From contig JBLIRK010000002.1 of the NCBI GenBank assembly GCA_048569615.1, positions 40,613 through 104,612 of the forward strand: a stretch of 64,000 bases of DNA. The letters are read 5' to 3'. This document shows, in pieces, positions 42,639 through 51,406 of this stretch. A program made the translations under genes and the position numbers. The stretch's first letter is position 1. Each line of letters begins with the position of its first letter. This DNA comes from JAYEPK01 sp048569615 (lineage in GTDB: Archaea; Thermoplasmatota; Penumbrarchaeia; Penumbrarchaeales; Penumbrarchaeaceae). A model generated the notes under the pieces. That model saw only the letters and a list, made by a program, of their open reading frames with translations, ran no database searches and had not been told where the DNA came from.

Positions 42639-45600
42639 TAAACTTCGGCCTCCTTGCTTTCTCCGGTGTACTTGACCTGGGTCTCGATGATGTCCTCGTC
42701 GGCGAGCTCCATCTGCCTAAGCGCCGCTTCCTCATCCAGGATAATATTGTCAAGGGATGATTCCACATTCCTGAGACAGTTTATTGCTCTGTCCTTGTGG
42801 CCTGAACCGATAACGTGCTTCGAATATCTCGCTTCCTCGAGAATATCCAGGAACTGATCAAGGCTTCTTTCATCGATGGGCAGTGCTGCCCTTACCGCAT
42901 CCTCGAACTCCCTGAACGTATCGGCATCCCTCCTCATGAAGCCGTATCTCCTCAGGTGCGCACCCATCTTCTGGTAGGCCTTGAAGATGACAGCTGAGTA
43001 GGGATTGCCCGTTTCCAGCTGATCGGCAGCCTTCTTGATGATCTTCTTCAGCGCTTTGAGCCTTCTCCTTCTTTCAATATACTTGTAGAAGAAGAACAGG
43101 ACGACGCAGGTGATAAGGAACAGAACGAACAGTATCAGGAAGAACACGGCCCATGGGAATTCTTCCGGCTCTACAGGTTTAGCCCTGTTGTAGGTGCAGA
43201 AGTAGGTCTTGACCGATTCCGTATAACCCTGCTTTCCTAGGAACTTGATCTGCATTGTCAGGTTCGCGTTCTTCTGGTCAGCCGGTATAGAGAAGGTATT
43301 TCCTGTTGCGGTGTCCTTGAATTTAGTTGTGAAGTTGAAATGGACCCTGCCCCTGATGTCCGTAAGTGCCCTTGTGGTATTGGTATACGGGCCCATGGTA
43401 ATGTTCAGATAAATAACACCGTACGTTACCGGGTCCCCGCTCGTGACTTCCGTCGAGCCCTCGAGGATCTGCCAGGTGAAGACCCAGTCCTCCGGTTGGT
43501 CCTCAAAAAGATCGATCCTCCTGTCTCCGTCGATGTCCGTCGGCTTGAAGAATATCTCCTTGACCCTTGTCGAGGACCATACCTCTGCCTCCGTAATATT
43601 GGATGACGGCTGATAAAGGGGTACTCCCTCGGTGCTGATCTCCGGCTCGAATTCAACGATGACCTCCACCTTGCCAACAGTTAGCTTGGAAGGTACATTG
43701 GTGGTTTTAATCTCGAAGAATCCGTTGAACTCCGGCAGGTTCGGATCGGATTTTGTCCTTCCAACACCCATCTTGAAGACCTCTTCTCCCTGCTTCAGGT
43801 ATGCATTGATGGTCTGACCCGAAACTCCCTTCGTGTTATCTGGCATACCGCGATAGGATTCCAGGAGTTTGCCCGTTATCCTCGCTTCGCCGTTTCTCAC
43901 CAGGTAATCAGGAATGGTCTCGAGCTTGATGTGCGTCTCCGAGGTGATGACCATCTTGTCTGGCTGCGATATCTGCGGCATGAAGGCATCATTTGGCAGA
44001 TACCGGATGCTTCCAAGTCCGTAGGGGAATTCCTGCGAACCCACGAATCTGGCGACAACCCAGACAGATCCCACACTCATTCTCTCCTCCACAACGTATT
44101 CGGTGAAGGTGAACTTGCCCAGGGAATTGGTGGTGGCCGTCCCAATTCTCGTACCGAGTCCACCGGAGGAATAGAGCGAATTATAATTCCCGTCCCAAAA
44201 GTCCAGCCTGTAGAGTATGACAGTCCTGTTGCCGATGCCGACCCAGTTGTCATCCAGGAGTGAACCGGAAAGCATGACGTTCTTTCCCTTGACCGCAGTT
44301 GTGGCATTCACCGTCAGAGTGGTAAAGGATACAACAGAGAAGGGCTGGCCGTCATTGTCATAGTATGTGGAGCTGTCGTAGTAATTGGTATAGTAATCCT
44401 CCGAGTAGGTTATCCTAACAGGGACCGGTCCCAGAGAATGAGTTGCTTCGATATCCACATTGTATTCGAACCTGCCGTTGGCATCCGTTACCAGGCTTAT
44501 CTCCTTCTCGACCAGCGAACCCTTTCCGGCATTCCACTTGAGGGTTATCCGCTGGTTGGGAACACCTATCTCGAGGGATCCGGAAGATTGTGTCAGGTCT
44601 TTAAGGACCCCCCTGATACGTGCTTTGTTCCAGTCCCGGACCTTCCCGTCAGACCCGGTGAACGGTTTCCTTGTTATGAATGTCTGCAGAGGATTGCCCC
44701 ATTGATCCTGTTCGGTCTCATCATTGATCCCGTTGTCGTTCTGGTCTATCCAGACCTTGATATCCGTACGTGCCCTTACCATGAACTTCGTTGAGTTCTC
44801 CGAATTACTATAGAATATCAAGGGATCGTGATAACGGCTCTCGTCGAAGTTCGTTTCCACGGTCACAGTAACCGATCCAAGCGGCTGGCTTCCGGCAGGC
44901 AGCTCGTATTCTATGGAGAAGTTACCCCAATCGTCAATTATGAACAATCCCGTCCAGAACTTGGCAAAGGGCTGTACCGGGTCCCCCCACATAACATTGA
45001 ACCTATACTGGTTCCCGTATTCCTGGCTTCCTATCGTCAGGCGGGGGCCCTCATGTATGTACTCCCTCTCATAGTACAGCTTGTCCACGATGGAGCCGTT
45101 GATCCAGATGGTGGATCCCCTATAGACCCAGGTGACCCCCAGGTTCGGATCCACGTCGTTGAAGATGACCTTTGTCGGCCTCCTGACGTAGATCGTCGTG
45201 GTTGCGTTGCTTGGGTCGAAATAATAGTTATTGGTTATGTTGAAACCCGGGCTGAACTCCACCGCCACTGTGTGTGGTCCGGCGGAAGCAGTATCGGGCA
45301 CCCTGTATGTGAATTCATACTGGGAGAAATAATTGCTTCCCGAGGGGACCGCTGTTGTTTCGGCAACAGGTTGGCCGTCCCAGAAAAGCCTCATTGTCTT
45401 GGCTCCCATGGTGGTGTACTCGTAGGAAGTGTCCTCGATGGTTCCTCTGACGGTGAAGGTATTTCCCACATCTATCAGGTCGGAACCCACGACATCTACC
45501 GTGGTCTTCGTCTTGTGCCAGATCTCTATGTAAAGCCTCTTTTCATATCCGCGCCGTGCGATGAAGGCATAGGGGTCCTCATCAATAAAGGCATCACCAT

Positions 45601-46510
45601 CGTTGTTCAATCCGTCGAGTATCTCCTCATCAACGCCTTCGGGATTACCTATTTTGGGAATCCCGGGAGCTCCATCATCGATGACCCCATCGCCGTCGTC
45701 ATCGATTCCGTTACTCTGGAGCCTTGAAGCATCACCATCGTCATCCTCACCGATCTTGGTGTTCCAGAGCTTATTATACACGTCCTGGGTAAGGTTGTAG
45801 AATACTGCACCGTTGGTGGTCCATACTCCCTTGTATGTCAGAACGAGCTCGACGCCCCGGTCGCCATTGGCGGCGATGGAAGAGATGTTCGCGTTCAGGT
45901 CTAACGGGACCCCCGTCTCGTTTGTTAGAAATTTCGACGGCATGGAGAACCTGCCAGGTGTCATGTTGAGTTCCTGATTGTCCCATTCGGTCATCAGGTC
46001 GGCTTGGAACATCCACTCCGTTCCGTCGGCCCATAGAAGATTAACGAACTCTTTCTCTATGGGCAGGTCCCCGGAGTTCCTCTCTCCATCCGAGTTGTTG
46101 TCCTCGAGGAGAAGGCCTTCCAGTTCGATTGTATCACCATAGTAAACTTTCTTGGGTACCTTTTGTATATATAGGAGGGTTGAAGTGTTCACGGCTCCTC
46201 TTGAGGGGTCCCTCTCCTCCTCTTCCAAAAAGGGCCAAGATCTTCCCTCTTCCTTTGGGCCGAAATCCGGGAGAGGCTCATCCCTGAAAATGGGGGTTTC
46301 GGTCCTAGGTTCCACGACATCGAAGGCTGCCGGATCATCGTCAAGTTCTTCCATGACCTCTTCAGCATCACCGTTAGATCGGATGATATCGGCATCTACC
46401 CCGGGAACAGCACTATTCACCTTCGGAGCATCGGAGGCTGAGCTTGCAAGACCTATGAATGATGTGGCTAACATTGCCAGCAAAACGAGCATAACCAGGC
46501 TCTTCTTCAT
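42638..46510 (-). CDS. Giant exported protein with C-terminal DUF4129 domain
   Basis: 1290 residues from the ATG at 46510, preceded by GGAGG. Signal peptide 1-~25 (LVMLVLLAMLATSFIGLASS). The ectodomain of ~1080 residues consists of tandem Ig/Cna-B-like beta-sandwiches, interrupted by calcium-type loops (IDDDGDGVIDDG; LNNDGDAFIDED; DIDGDRRIDLFED). A membrane helix (VFFLILFVLFLITCVVLFFF) precedes a cytoplasmic domain matching DUF4129 (NPYSAVIFKAYQKMGAHLRR; LDQFLDILEEARYSKHVIG). DUF4129 usually ends transglutaminase-like proteins in MoxR-DUF58 clusters; no transglutaminase domain is seen here. First gene of the five-gene operon. Confidence 0.85.
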   Translation of the reverse strand: MKKSLVMLVLLAMLATSFIGLASSASDAPKVNSAVPGVDADIIRSNGDAEEVMEELDDDPAAFDVVEPRTETPIFRDEPLPDFGPKEEGRSWPFLEEEERDPSRGAVNTSTLLYIQKVPKKVYYGDTIELEGLLLEDNNSDGERNSGDLPIEKEFVNLLWADGTEWMFQADLMTEWDNQELNMTPGRFSMPSKFLTNETGVPLDLNANISSIAANGDRGVELVLTYKGVWTTNGAVFYNLTQDVYNKLWNTKIGEDDDGDASRLQSNGIDDDGDGVIDDGAPGIPKIGNPEGVDEEILDGLNNDGDAFIDEDPYAFIARRGYEKRLYIEIWHKTKTTVDVVGSDLIDVGNTFTVRGTIEDTSYEYTTMGAKTMRLFWDGQPVAETTAVPSGSNYFSQYEFTYRVPDTASAGPHTVAVEFSPGFNITNNYYFDPSNATTTIYVRRPTKVIFNDVDPNLGVTWVYRGSTIWINGSIVDKLYYEREYIHEGPRLTIGSQEYGNQYRFNVMWGDPVQPFAKFWTGLFIIDDWGNFSIEYELPAGSQPLGSVTVTVETNFDESRYHDPLIFYSNSENSTKFMVRARTDIKVWIDQNDNGINDETEQDQWGNPLQTFITRKPFTGSDGKVRDWNKARIRGVLKDLTQSSGSLEIGVPNQRITLKWNAGKGSLVEKEISLVTDANGRFEYNVDIEATHSLGPVPVRITYSEDYYTNYYDSSTYYDNDGQPFSVVSFTTLTVNATTAVKGKNVMLSGSLLDDNWVGIGNRTVILYRLDFWDGNYNSLYSSGGLGTRIGTATTNSLGKFTFTEYVVEERMSVGSVWVVARFVGSQEFPYGLGSIRYLPNDAFMPQISQPDKMVITSETHIKLETIPDYLVRNGEARITGKLLESYRGMPDNTKGVSGQTINAYLKQGEEVFKMGVGRTKSDPNLPEFNGFFEIKTTNVPSKLTVGKVEVIVEFEPEISTEGVPLYQPSSNITEAEVWSSTRVKEIFFKPTDIDGDRRIDLFEDQPEDWVFTWQILEGSTEVTSGDPVTYGVIYLNITMGPYTNTTRALTDIRGRVHFNFTTKFKDTATGNTFSIPADQKNANLTMQIKFLGKQGYTESVKTYFCTYNRAKPVEPEEFPWAVFFLILFVLFLITCVVLFFFYKYIERRRRLKALKKIIKKAADQLETGNPYSAVIFKAYQKMGAHLRRYGFMRRDADTFREFEDAVRAALPIDERSLDQFLDILEEARYSKHVIGSGHKDRAINCLRNVESSLDNIILDEEAALRQMELADEDIIETQVKYTGESKEAEV

Positions 46511-46853
46511 GTTATTCCTCCACGAATCCAACACTCTCGGAAGACTGCTGGGATAGGATGGCCCCATAGGGAATGGGCGGGATTGTTGCCCCTAACACCC
46601 GCGCATTATTTTAACCTTTGTGTTTTATGCTGGCGGGTCACCATCACTGGCCCTAGTGAACAACTTCCTATGCCCAGGCTGCCTCCAATATGCTGGATGG
46701 TGTCTGTTCCGGCCCATTGATTGGGGTTTTTATAAATATATTTTACTCATGTGAATAGACAAAACCTGCTCTGCCATTCCATAGTTCATCTTATAACGAA
46801 TGAAAATACGATACAATAAGTTGATGATTATCTGAAAATCGGCAGCGACCTCC
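46511..46853. promoter_or_regulatory. 343-base region: promoter and possible structured leader of the DUF4129 operon
   Basis: No ORF. A minus-strand TATA box, TTTATAAA near 46730-46737, would start transcription near 46707. CACCATC (46639-46645) and GATGGTG (46696-46702) form a long-range stem that encloses smaller ones (CACT/AGTG around GGCCCT). A second TATA-like TTAAAATA lies near 46606-46613. The bases beyond 46740 are the 3' side of the phosphoglycerate mutase gene. Confidence 0.45.
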
Positions 46854-48416
46854 TCAGGTAAAAGAGGTACCTTCCATGGAGCCAGGGGCCGGTATTCCCA
46901 TCTGCTTCAATATGGTCGGCCCTATATCCGCAATGGTTCCTTGTCCTTCTCTCAATGATAGCTCCTTCCCTATCCCCTTTCCCACAATTATCAGGTATAC
47001 GGGATTTGTAGTATGCGCGGTAAAGGGCAGATCCTTTTCGTAGTTCCACATGTATTCGGCATTTCCATGGTCAGCCGTTATCAGGAGCTGGTAGTTGTTC
47101 TCCAGGGCCACATTCACCACCTCTTCAAGGCAACTATCGACGGTTTCGATGGCATTCACCGCCGCTTCGAATACACCGGTATGGCCGACCATATCGGGAT
47201 TGGCGAAGTTCAACACTCCGAAGTGAAAGCTCTTGGAGGAGGCTTCCTCTTTGAACCGTTCGGTTACTTCTCTAGCCGACATCTCCGGTTTCTCATCGTA
47301 GGTTCTCACGTTGGGAGATGGGACGAGAATCCTTGATTCACCTGGAAAGGGCTGCTCTCTCTTACCGCTGAAGAAGAATGTCACATGCGCATATTTTTCC
47401 GTTTCAGCTATGCGAAGCTGGTTCAGGTTGTTCTTGGATATTATCTCTCCGAGGGAATTCTGAATGTTCTGTTCGGGAAACGCGATGTGAGTGAAAATGG
47501 CGTTATCGTAATCGGTCATTGCCACGAAATAAGGTCTCACAACCTTTTTTCTAATGAAACCGTCAAAGAACGGGTAAACAAAGGACTTGGTCAACTGACG
47601 GGCTCTATCCGGTCTGAAGTTGAAGAAGACCAGTGTATCATCATCACCGATGATACCGACGGGATCGCCTTTTTCATCAGCCATTTGGACCGGCGATATG
47701 AATTCATCGGTCTGACCGGAATCGTAGGCGTTCTTAATGGCGGCTACAGGGTCCTCGAACTTCCTCACCATGGAGGAAGTATAATATTCGTAAGCTTCCT
47801 GAATGCGATCCCATCTCCTGTCCCGATCCATGGCGTAGAATCGGCCCATGATCGTGGCTATCTTTATTCTTCCTTTGCGATCGTTATCCTTTATCCACCT
47901 TTGAAGCTCCGCGATATCATTCAAACTGGAATCGGGAGGGACATCCCTTCCATCGGTGATCGCATGGATCCTTACTCTTTCTATCCCGTGATCGATCGCC
48001 ATCCTTAGCAGAGCATAGAGGTGTGTAATGTGGCTATGAACCCCGCCGTAGGATGTCAAACCAAGCAGATGAAGCGTGCCCCCCCTTTTTTTTACCTCCT
48101 CATATCCCTTCCTGAGCTCCGCGTTCGATGAAAGCTCCCCCCTTTCTATAGCCTTGTTAATACGGACTATAGGTTGATACACCACCCTCCCGGCACCCAG
48201 GGTCTGGTGGCCGACCTCGCTATTACCCATTTGACCCTCAGGAAGGCCTACGAATTCTCCCGAAGCCTCTATGAGCCGGTTCGGGTATCTATCCAGAAGT
48301 GAATCGAAAAATGGGGTCTTTCCCTGTCTTACGGCATTGAATTTCACTTCATCGGAATATCCCCAACCGTCCAATACTACGAGGATCATCCTCTTCGTTC
48401 CTGGGAACTCCGACAT
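46854..48416 (-). CDS. gpmI: 2,3-bisphosphoglycerate-independent phosphoglycerate mutase (GpmI type)
   Basis: 520 residues, the usual GpmI length. Interconverts 3- and 2-phosphoglycerate in glycolysis and gluconeogenesis. Metal-binding D16 in LVVLDGWGYS, catalytic S66 in GQMGNSEVGH, DGRDVPPDSS, FNFRPDRARQ and TADHGNAEYMW are all present. This is the bacterial-type family, not the shorter archaeal ApgM. ATG at 48416 chosen over a GTG at 48425. Monocistronic by spacing. Confidence 0.96.
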   Translation of the reverse strand: MSEFPGTKRMILVVLDGWGYSDEVKFNAVRQGKTPFFDSLLDRYPNRLIEASGEFVGLPEGQMGNSEVGHQTLGAGRVVYQPIVRINKAIERGELSSNAELRKGYEEVKKRGGTLHLLGLTSYGGVHSHITHLYALLRMAIDHGIERVRIHAITDGRDVPPDSSLNDIAELQRWIKDNDRKGRIKIATIMGRFYAMDRDRRWDRIQEAYEYYTSSMVRKFEDPVAAIKNAYDSGQTDEFISPVQMADEKGDPVGIIGDDDTLVFFNFRPDRARQLTKSFVYPFFDGFIRKKVVRPYFVAMTDYDNAIFTHIAFPEQNIQNSLGEIISKNNLNQLRIAETEKYAHVTFFFSGKREQPFPGESRILVPSPNVRTYDEKPEMSAREVTERFKEEASSKSFHFGVLNFANPDMVGHTGVFEAAVNAIETVDSCLEEVVNVALENNYQLLITADHGNAEYMWNYEKDLPFTAHTTNPVYLIIVGKGIGKELSLREGQGTIADIGPTILKQMGIPAPGSMEGTSFT

Positions 48417-48469
48417 TTTGAACACCGATCTTCTGGTCCGGGTCCAAATGGTTTTCCTTGTTTATCAAT

Positions 48470-49273
48470 CTATAAGCTGAAAAGCAGGAGGAAAACGGGT
48501 ATGGAAACGAGAACCCCAATTGCAATAGTGATGAAATTGACCATGTTGTTGGTTACCCATCCTCTTGTTTGCACTGTCGCCCCAAGAACACTGTCTAACT
48601 GGCATCCGAGCCATCCAATGACGGTGGCAAGGACTATCACAAGGATATTGGCTTCAAGACCATGGGGGCCGATGGTCGTAAGATAGTCGGTGATCAGTAG
48701 ATATCCGAAAACGCCAATCAGGAGTGCTCCGAAGAAAGCTGCGATGTTTCCGATCATCGAAATCCCTCCGTCCACGCCAGGCTCCACGGTCCGACCGATG
48801 TTGGTGATCAACCTTGGCTTCTGGGCGATGATCCCTATCTCGCTTGCGAACGTATCTGACGTCGCAATGGCAATGGCAACGATGAACAGAAATCCGGGCA
48901 GACCCTCCGAAAGGTTGTCCAATGGTTCCGAGAACAGGACGATCACGAAGGGTATGGCACCGTTTGCTATCACATTCTTGATCCCCCGCTCTCCAGCCAT
49001 TCCTTCCGATGTCCCTTTCTCCGATTTCTTATTGTATTTCCAAATTGTCACGAAATAGGATACAACCAGGAACAGCAGTAAAAGTATGAACCAGAAGAAA
49101 TCCGAGTAGCCTATCACAAGGAAGCCTATGGCGGCCGCGAGCAGACTGGCTTTGATGTCAAGGACCCTCTTGAAGTAGGCGAAGATTCCCAGCAGCAGAC
49201 AGAGTATCGCCGATATCAGGATGAAGGCCAGATTGCCGTATTCCGGAAGCAGTGATGCCATTATGGAGGACAT
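48470..49273 (-). CDS. DUF92 membrane protein (VTE6-like prenyl-phosphate kinase family)
   Basis: 267 residues, about seven membrane helices. DUF92 signatures: GERGIKNVIANG, ATSDTFASEIG, EPGVDGGIS, GCQLDSVLGATVQ. Plant VTE6 is a phytyl-phosphate kinase; archaeal members may recycle isoprenoid phosphates (inference). TTAATAAG near 49300 puts the transcription start at the ATG at 49273, so it is probably leaderless; an in-frame TTG at 49285 is the alternative. Confidence 0.85.
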   Translation of the reverse strand: MSSIMASLLPEYGNLAFILISAILCLLLGIFAYFKRVLDIKASLLAAAIGFLVIGYSDFFWFILLLLFLVVSYFVTIWKYNKKSEKGTSEGMAGERGIKNVIANGAIPFVIVLFSEPLDNLSEGLPGFLFIVAIAIATSDTFASEIGIIAQKPRLITNIGRTVEPGVDGGISMIGNIAAFFGALLIGVFGYLLITDYLTTIGPHGLEANILVIVLATVIGWLGCQLDSVLGATVQTRGWVTNNMVNFITIAIGVLVSIPVFLLLFSL

Positions 49274-49391
49274 CCGCCCCACCAAATCCTAACCCTTATT
49301 AATTGTTTTTGCAAGTTTGCGTTCCAATAAAGGATTCGAAGCCAAGTATTCATGTGAATAGGGATTAATAGCTTCCCGGGGATACACCATT

Positions 49392-50036
49392 GTGGAAGAC
49401 GACGAGGACCCGATGGAATTCCGGAAGAAGCTCGAAAAGGCAAAAACCTTCGAATTTTCTGATTCGGCCAGCATCGAAAGGTCCGAAGAGGTGGAGTGGA
49501 TAGAGCCCACTCTTGACGTTGAAACCTTCGACCTTGAAAAAGTGACCAAAACGATCAAGGTCCAGGGTTACGAGCTCAGGGAGCCGGAAGCACCAGCTCC
49601 GGATGCTGAGAAAAAAGCTCTGCAACGGTCGGATCCCACTGCGGACTTCAAGAGGAACAGGGAAGCCCTTGGTATAATATGCCCCACATGCAAGGGAACA
49701 GGTAAATGCCCTGAATGCAAAGGAAGGAAAAGGGTGAAACTGATATTCAGGTGCAAGAAGTGCATGGGAACAGGGATCTGCCCCGACTGCAGCAGTGATC
49801 TACCAGTTCCTTGCCCGCAATGCAGAGAGCCGATCTCCAAATTCTCATCAACATGCTCCAAATGCGGTCTGCTGTTGCATTGTCCGGTCTGCGGTTCTCA
49901 ACTACCTGCCATGGCCACCAAGTGCATGCATTGCTCCACCGAGTTCCTATGTCACAGCTGCTCGAAATCCTATCCCAGACAACATAGCTGGAAATGCATA
50001 CACTGTGGATACTGGAACGAGCAGATGGTCAGATGA
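49392..50036 (+). CDS. Cytoplasmic multi-zinc-ribbon protein
   Basis: 214 residues, GTG start. The first ~90 are acidic with no fold recognised. The rest holds about nine CxxC pairs: DnaJ-like CPTCKGTGKCPEC and CKKCMGTGICPDC, then double zinc ribbons (CPQCREPI, CSKCGLLLHCPVC, CMHCSTEFLCHSC, CIHCGYW). Probably a protein- or nucleic-acid-binding scaffold. The DnaJ-like pairs resemble those of the large helical repeat protein. The LSm gene follows on the same strand. Confidence 0.75.
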   Translation: MEDDEDPMEFRKKLEKAKTFEFSDSASIERSEEVEWIEPTLDVETFDLEKVTKTIKVQGYELREPEAPAPDAEKKALQRSDPTADFKRNREALGIICPTCKGTGKCPECKGRKRVKLIFRCKKCMGTGICPDCSSDLPVPCPQCREPISKFSSTCSKCGLLLHCPVCGSQLPAMATKCMHCSTEFLCHSCSKSYPRQHSWKCIHCGYWNEQMVR

Positions 50037-50082
50037 AAGTTTCATATAACTGTGGGCCATGTAGGGCGCCGTGGTGTTTGAA

Positions 50083-50301
50083 ATGGTCATGCCCCAGAAC
50101 CTTCTTGAAAAGAGCCTTGATAAGCAGATGATCATCAAATTGAAGGACGGTAGGCTGATGACCGGCAAGCTGGTGGGATACGACGAGTACATGAACATGG
50201 TCCTTGAAGGCACCGAGGAGGAGAACAACGACGAGAAGAGAAGGCTTGGAACGGTAATCCTCCGGGGCAACAACGTAGTATCCATAACACCAAAGGTATA
50301 G
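50083..50301 (+). CDS. lsm: Archaeal LSm (Sm-like) RNA-binding protein
   Basis: 72 residues from the ATG at 50083 (GTGs at 50071 and 50074 and an ATG at 50089 are alternatives). Sm1 motif MIIKLKDGRLMTGKLVGYDEYMNMVL and Sm2 motif GTVILRGNNVVSITP. Forms hexa- or heptameric rings that bind U-rich RNA ends. A CATATAAC box at 50043-50050 would start transcription near 50072. The stop lies two bases from the end of the convergent SGNH gene. Confidence 0.93.
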   Translation: MVMPQNLLEKSLDKQMIIKLKDGRLMTGKLVGYDEYMNMVLEGTEEENNDEKRRLGTVILRGNNVVSITPKV

Positions 50302-50303
50302 TT

Positions 50304-50954
50304 TCAGAATCCCAGGGGCACCACTGTTCCAACAACAGGGACTATGTCATTTTCCATGCATTTTTCTATTATCGTGAGCATATCGGCCCTGGATTCCTCC
50401 AGATATATGCCTATCAGAGAATCGTTCGTGCCCCCCTGGATGACGCAGTGGTCAGGGAAGTGGGGTAGCACATCGCTTTCGAATCTGTTCTTCATCCCGT
50501 AAAGGGTGTTCCCGGATATGCCGCAGTTGATGAATACGGAGCCTGTAAGTTTCGCGAGGTGATAGGGAAATTGATGGGGGCTGTCAATGCTCAGGTCTAT
50601 GGGGAGCCCGTTCCTTGAAGTATCCCTGATGGGAAAACCCTGAGTATGGGAGTCGCCGAGGCATACTACCGTTCCAAGCCCTTCGGCATCCTTGAAATAG
50701 CCTTCGTAGAAGGCTTTGGCGAGCATGATCTGTCCGTCGATGTTCAGGTGAGCGTTATCACCGATGGAATACTTGGGATCCAGAAGGTCCGGTATCCCCG
50801 GAGAGCCGAATATGGAATAGAGATCGATGCAAGGCACTGTTTTCTCCCTGCACATGGCCATGATGCTTGAATTCAGGGAGACTATGAATGCTGCCGTTTT
50901 CTGGCGGAATGCATCAACGTTTTGGATACGTCGCTCCCCGGTGTTTATCTCCAT
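50304..50954 (-). CDS. SGNH/GDSL hydrolase with circularly permuted catalytic blocks
   Basis: 216 residues, complete with start and stop. Normal SGNH order is GDS, G, GxND, then DxxH near the C-terminus. Here the DxxH block comes first: D66 and H69 in GDNAHLNIDGQIMLAKAFY, after the helix that usually precedes it (NSSIMAMCREKTVPCIDLY). Then C-L-G-D101-S102 (GDSHTQG), the glycine block NCGISGNT (144-150), and GGTND (174-178) follow. The chain ends at GTVVPLGF, where a normal enzyme continues toward the DxxH half. All four blocks are present, so activity is plausible; no signal peptide. TTTAAG near 50980 suggests a leaderless start. Confidence 0.85.
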   Translation of the reverse strand: MEINTGERRIQNVDAFRQKTAAFIVSLNSSIMAMCREKTVPCIDLYSIFGSPGIPDLLDPKYSIGDNAHLNIDGQIMLAKAFYEGYFKDAEGLGTVVCLGDSHTQGFPIRDTSRNGLPIDLSIDSPHQFPYHLAKLTGSVFINCGISGNTLYGMKNRFESDVLPHFPDHCVIQGGTNDSLIGIYLEESRADMLTIIEKCMENDIVPVVGTVVPLGF

Positions 50955-51025
50955 CGGGTAGGTATTGGTATCTTCGACTTAAACCTTCTATTATGGAAAA
51001 AGATCCAAAATCTGGATCAAATCCC

Positions 51026-51093
51026 TAGGACCAAGGTTCAAATCCCGCCGAGTGTCCTATTTTCAAATACAAATTAATTATTACCAATAGGAC
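51026..51093. repeat. Inverted repeats downstream of tRNA-Arg, including a T-arm 13-mer
   Basis: GGTTCAAATCCCG at 51035-51047 is the inverse of bases 51107-51119, part of the T-arm and acceptor of tRNA-Arg. It lies in the stem-loop TAGGAC (51026-51031)/GTCCTA (51054-51059). A second stem, GTCCTATT (51054-51061)/AATAGGAC (51086-51093), competes with the first. Possibly a tRNA remnant or a terminator set for the tRNA. Confidence 0.5.
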
Positions 51094-51097
51094 GAAG

Positions 51098-51171
51098 TGC
51101 CCCGGTCGGGATTTGAACCCGAGTCCGAAGCTCCGCAGGCTTCTAGGATATCCAAGCTACCCTACCGGGGC
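51098..51171 (-). tRNA. tRNA-Arg(GCG)
   Basis: 74 bases, fully foldable. Acceptor GCCCCGG/CCGGGGC plus discriminator A; anticodon arm GAAGC-CTGCGGA-GCTTC with anticodon GCG (reads CGC/CGT Arg); T-arm TCGGG-TTCAAAT-CCCGA. D-stem is GGGT/ATCC with a G-U pair. CCA is not encoded. The TATA box TATAAATCC (complement; 51199-51207) lies about 30 bases upstream. Confidence 0.95.
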
Positions 51172-51214
51172 ATGATTTGTAGACCGAACGGAGTGAGGTC
51201 TATAAATCCTTCGT
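51151..51214 (-). repeat. Direct-repeat copy A: tRNA-Arg 5' segment plus its promoter
   Basis: 64 bases comprising the first ~21 bases of tRNA-Arg and its upstream region with the TATA box. A diverged copy of the same length sits at 51343-51406 in the same orientation. Confidence 0.8.
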
Positions 51215-51308
51215 TAAGGGTTCGCATATACGACCGAAAGGAAGGGGCGGGTCGGGGGTTACTCCTCGACGGAATTCGCAGAATGGAGGAGAAGCTGCGG
51301 ATGCGGAT

Positions 51309-51363
51309 CCTGTTTCTCTCGGGGAGAGAAACAACAGGATAATCCAAGCTACCCTACCGGGGC
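51309..51363 (-). pseudogene. Truncated tRNA-Arg 5' segment followed by a strong hairpin
   Basis: On the minus strand from 51363: GCCCCGGTAGGGTAGCTTGG copies the tRNA-Arg 5' end through the D-arm (one extra T in the loop). It then departs into CCTG-TTG-TTTCTCTC...GAGAGAAA-CAGG, a 12-bp hairpin with a 3-base bulge (51309-51338). No T-arm or 3' acceptor follows, so it is not a full tRNA. Its own TATA box (51392-51399) is kept, so it could be transcribed. Confidence 0.6.
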
Positions 51364-51406
51364 ACGGTTTGTAGGCGGAATGAAATGGAGCCTATAAACC
51401 CTTCGT
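51343..51406 (-). repeat. Direct-repeat copy B: truncated tRNA-Arg 5' segment plus promoter
   Basis: 64 bases matching 51151-51214 with substitutions mainly between the tRNA start and the TATA box; the tRNA bases and TATAAA are conserved. The spacing from TATA to the tRNA first base is the same in both copies. Confidence 0.8.

Noticed and set aside
46590..46740. SRP RNA or C/D box snoRNA
   Set aside because: No SRP core sequence; a GTGATGG resembles a C box, but no D box at the right place.
51097..51364. Second intact or intron-containing tRNA-Arg
   Set aside because: The 5' part and D-arm are present at 51343-51363, but no matching anticodon arm, T-arm or 3' acceptor strand occurs before the next tRNA.
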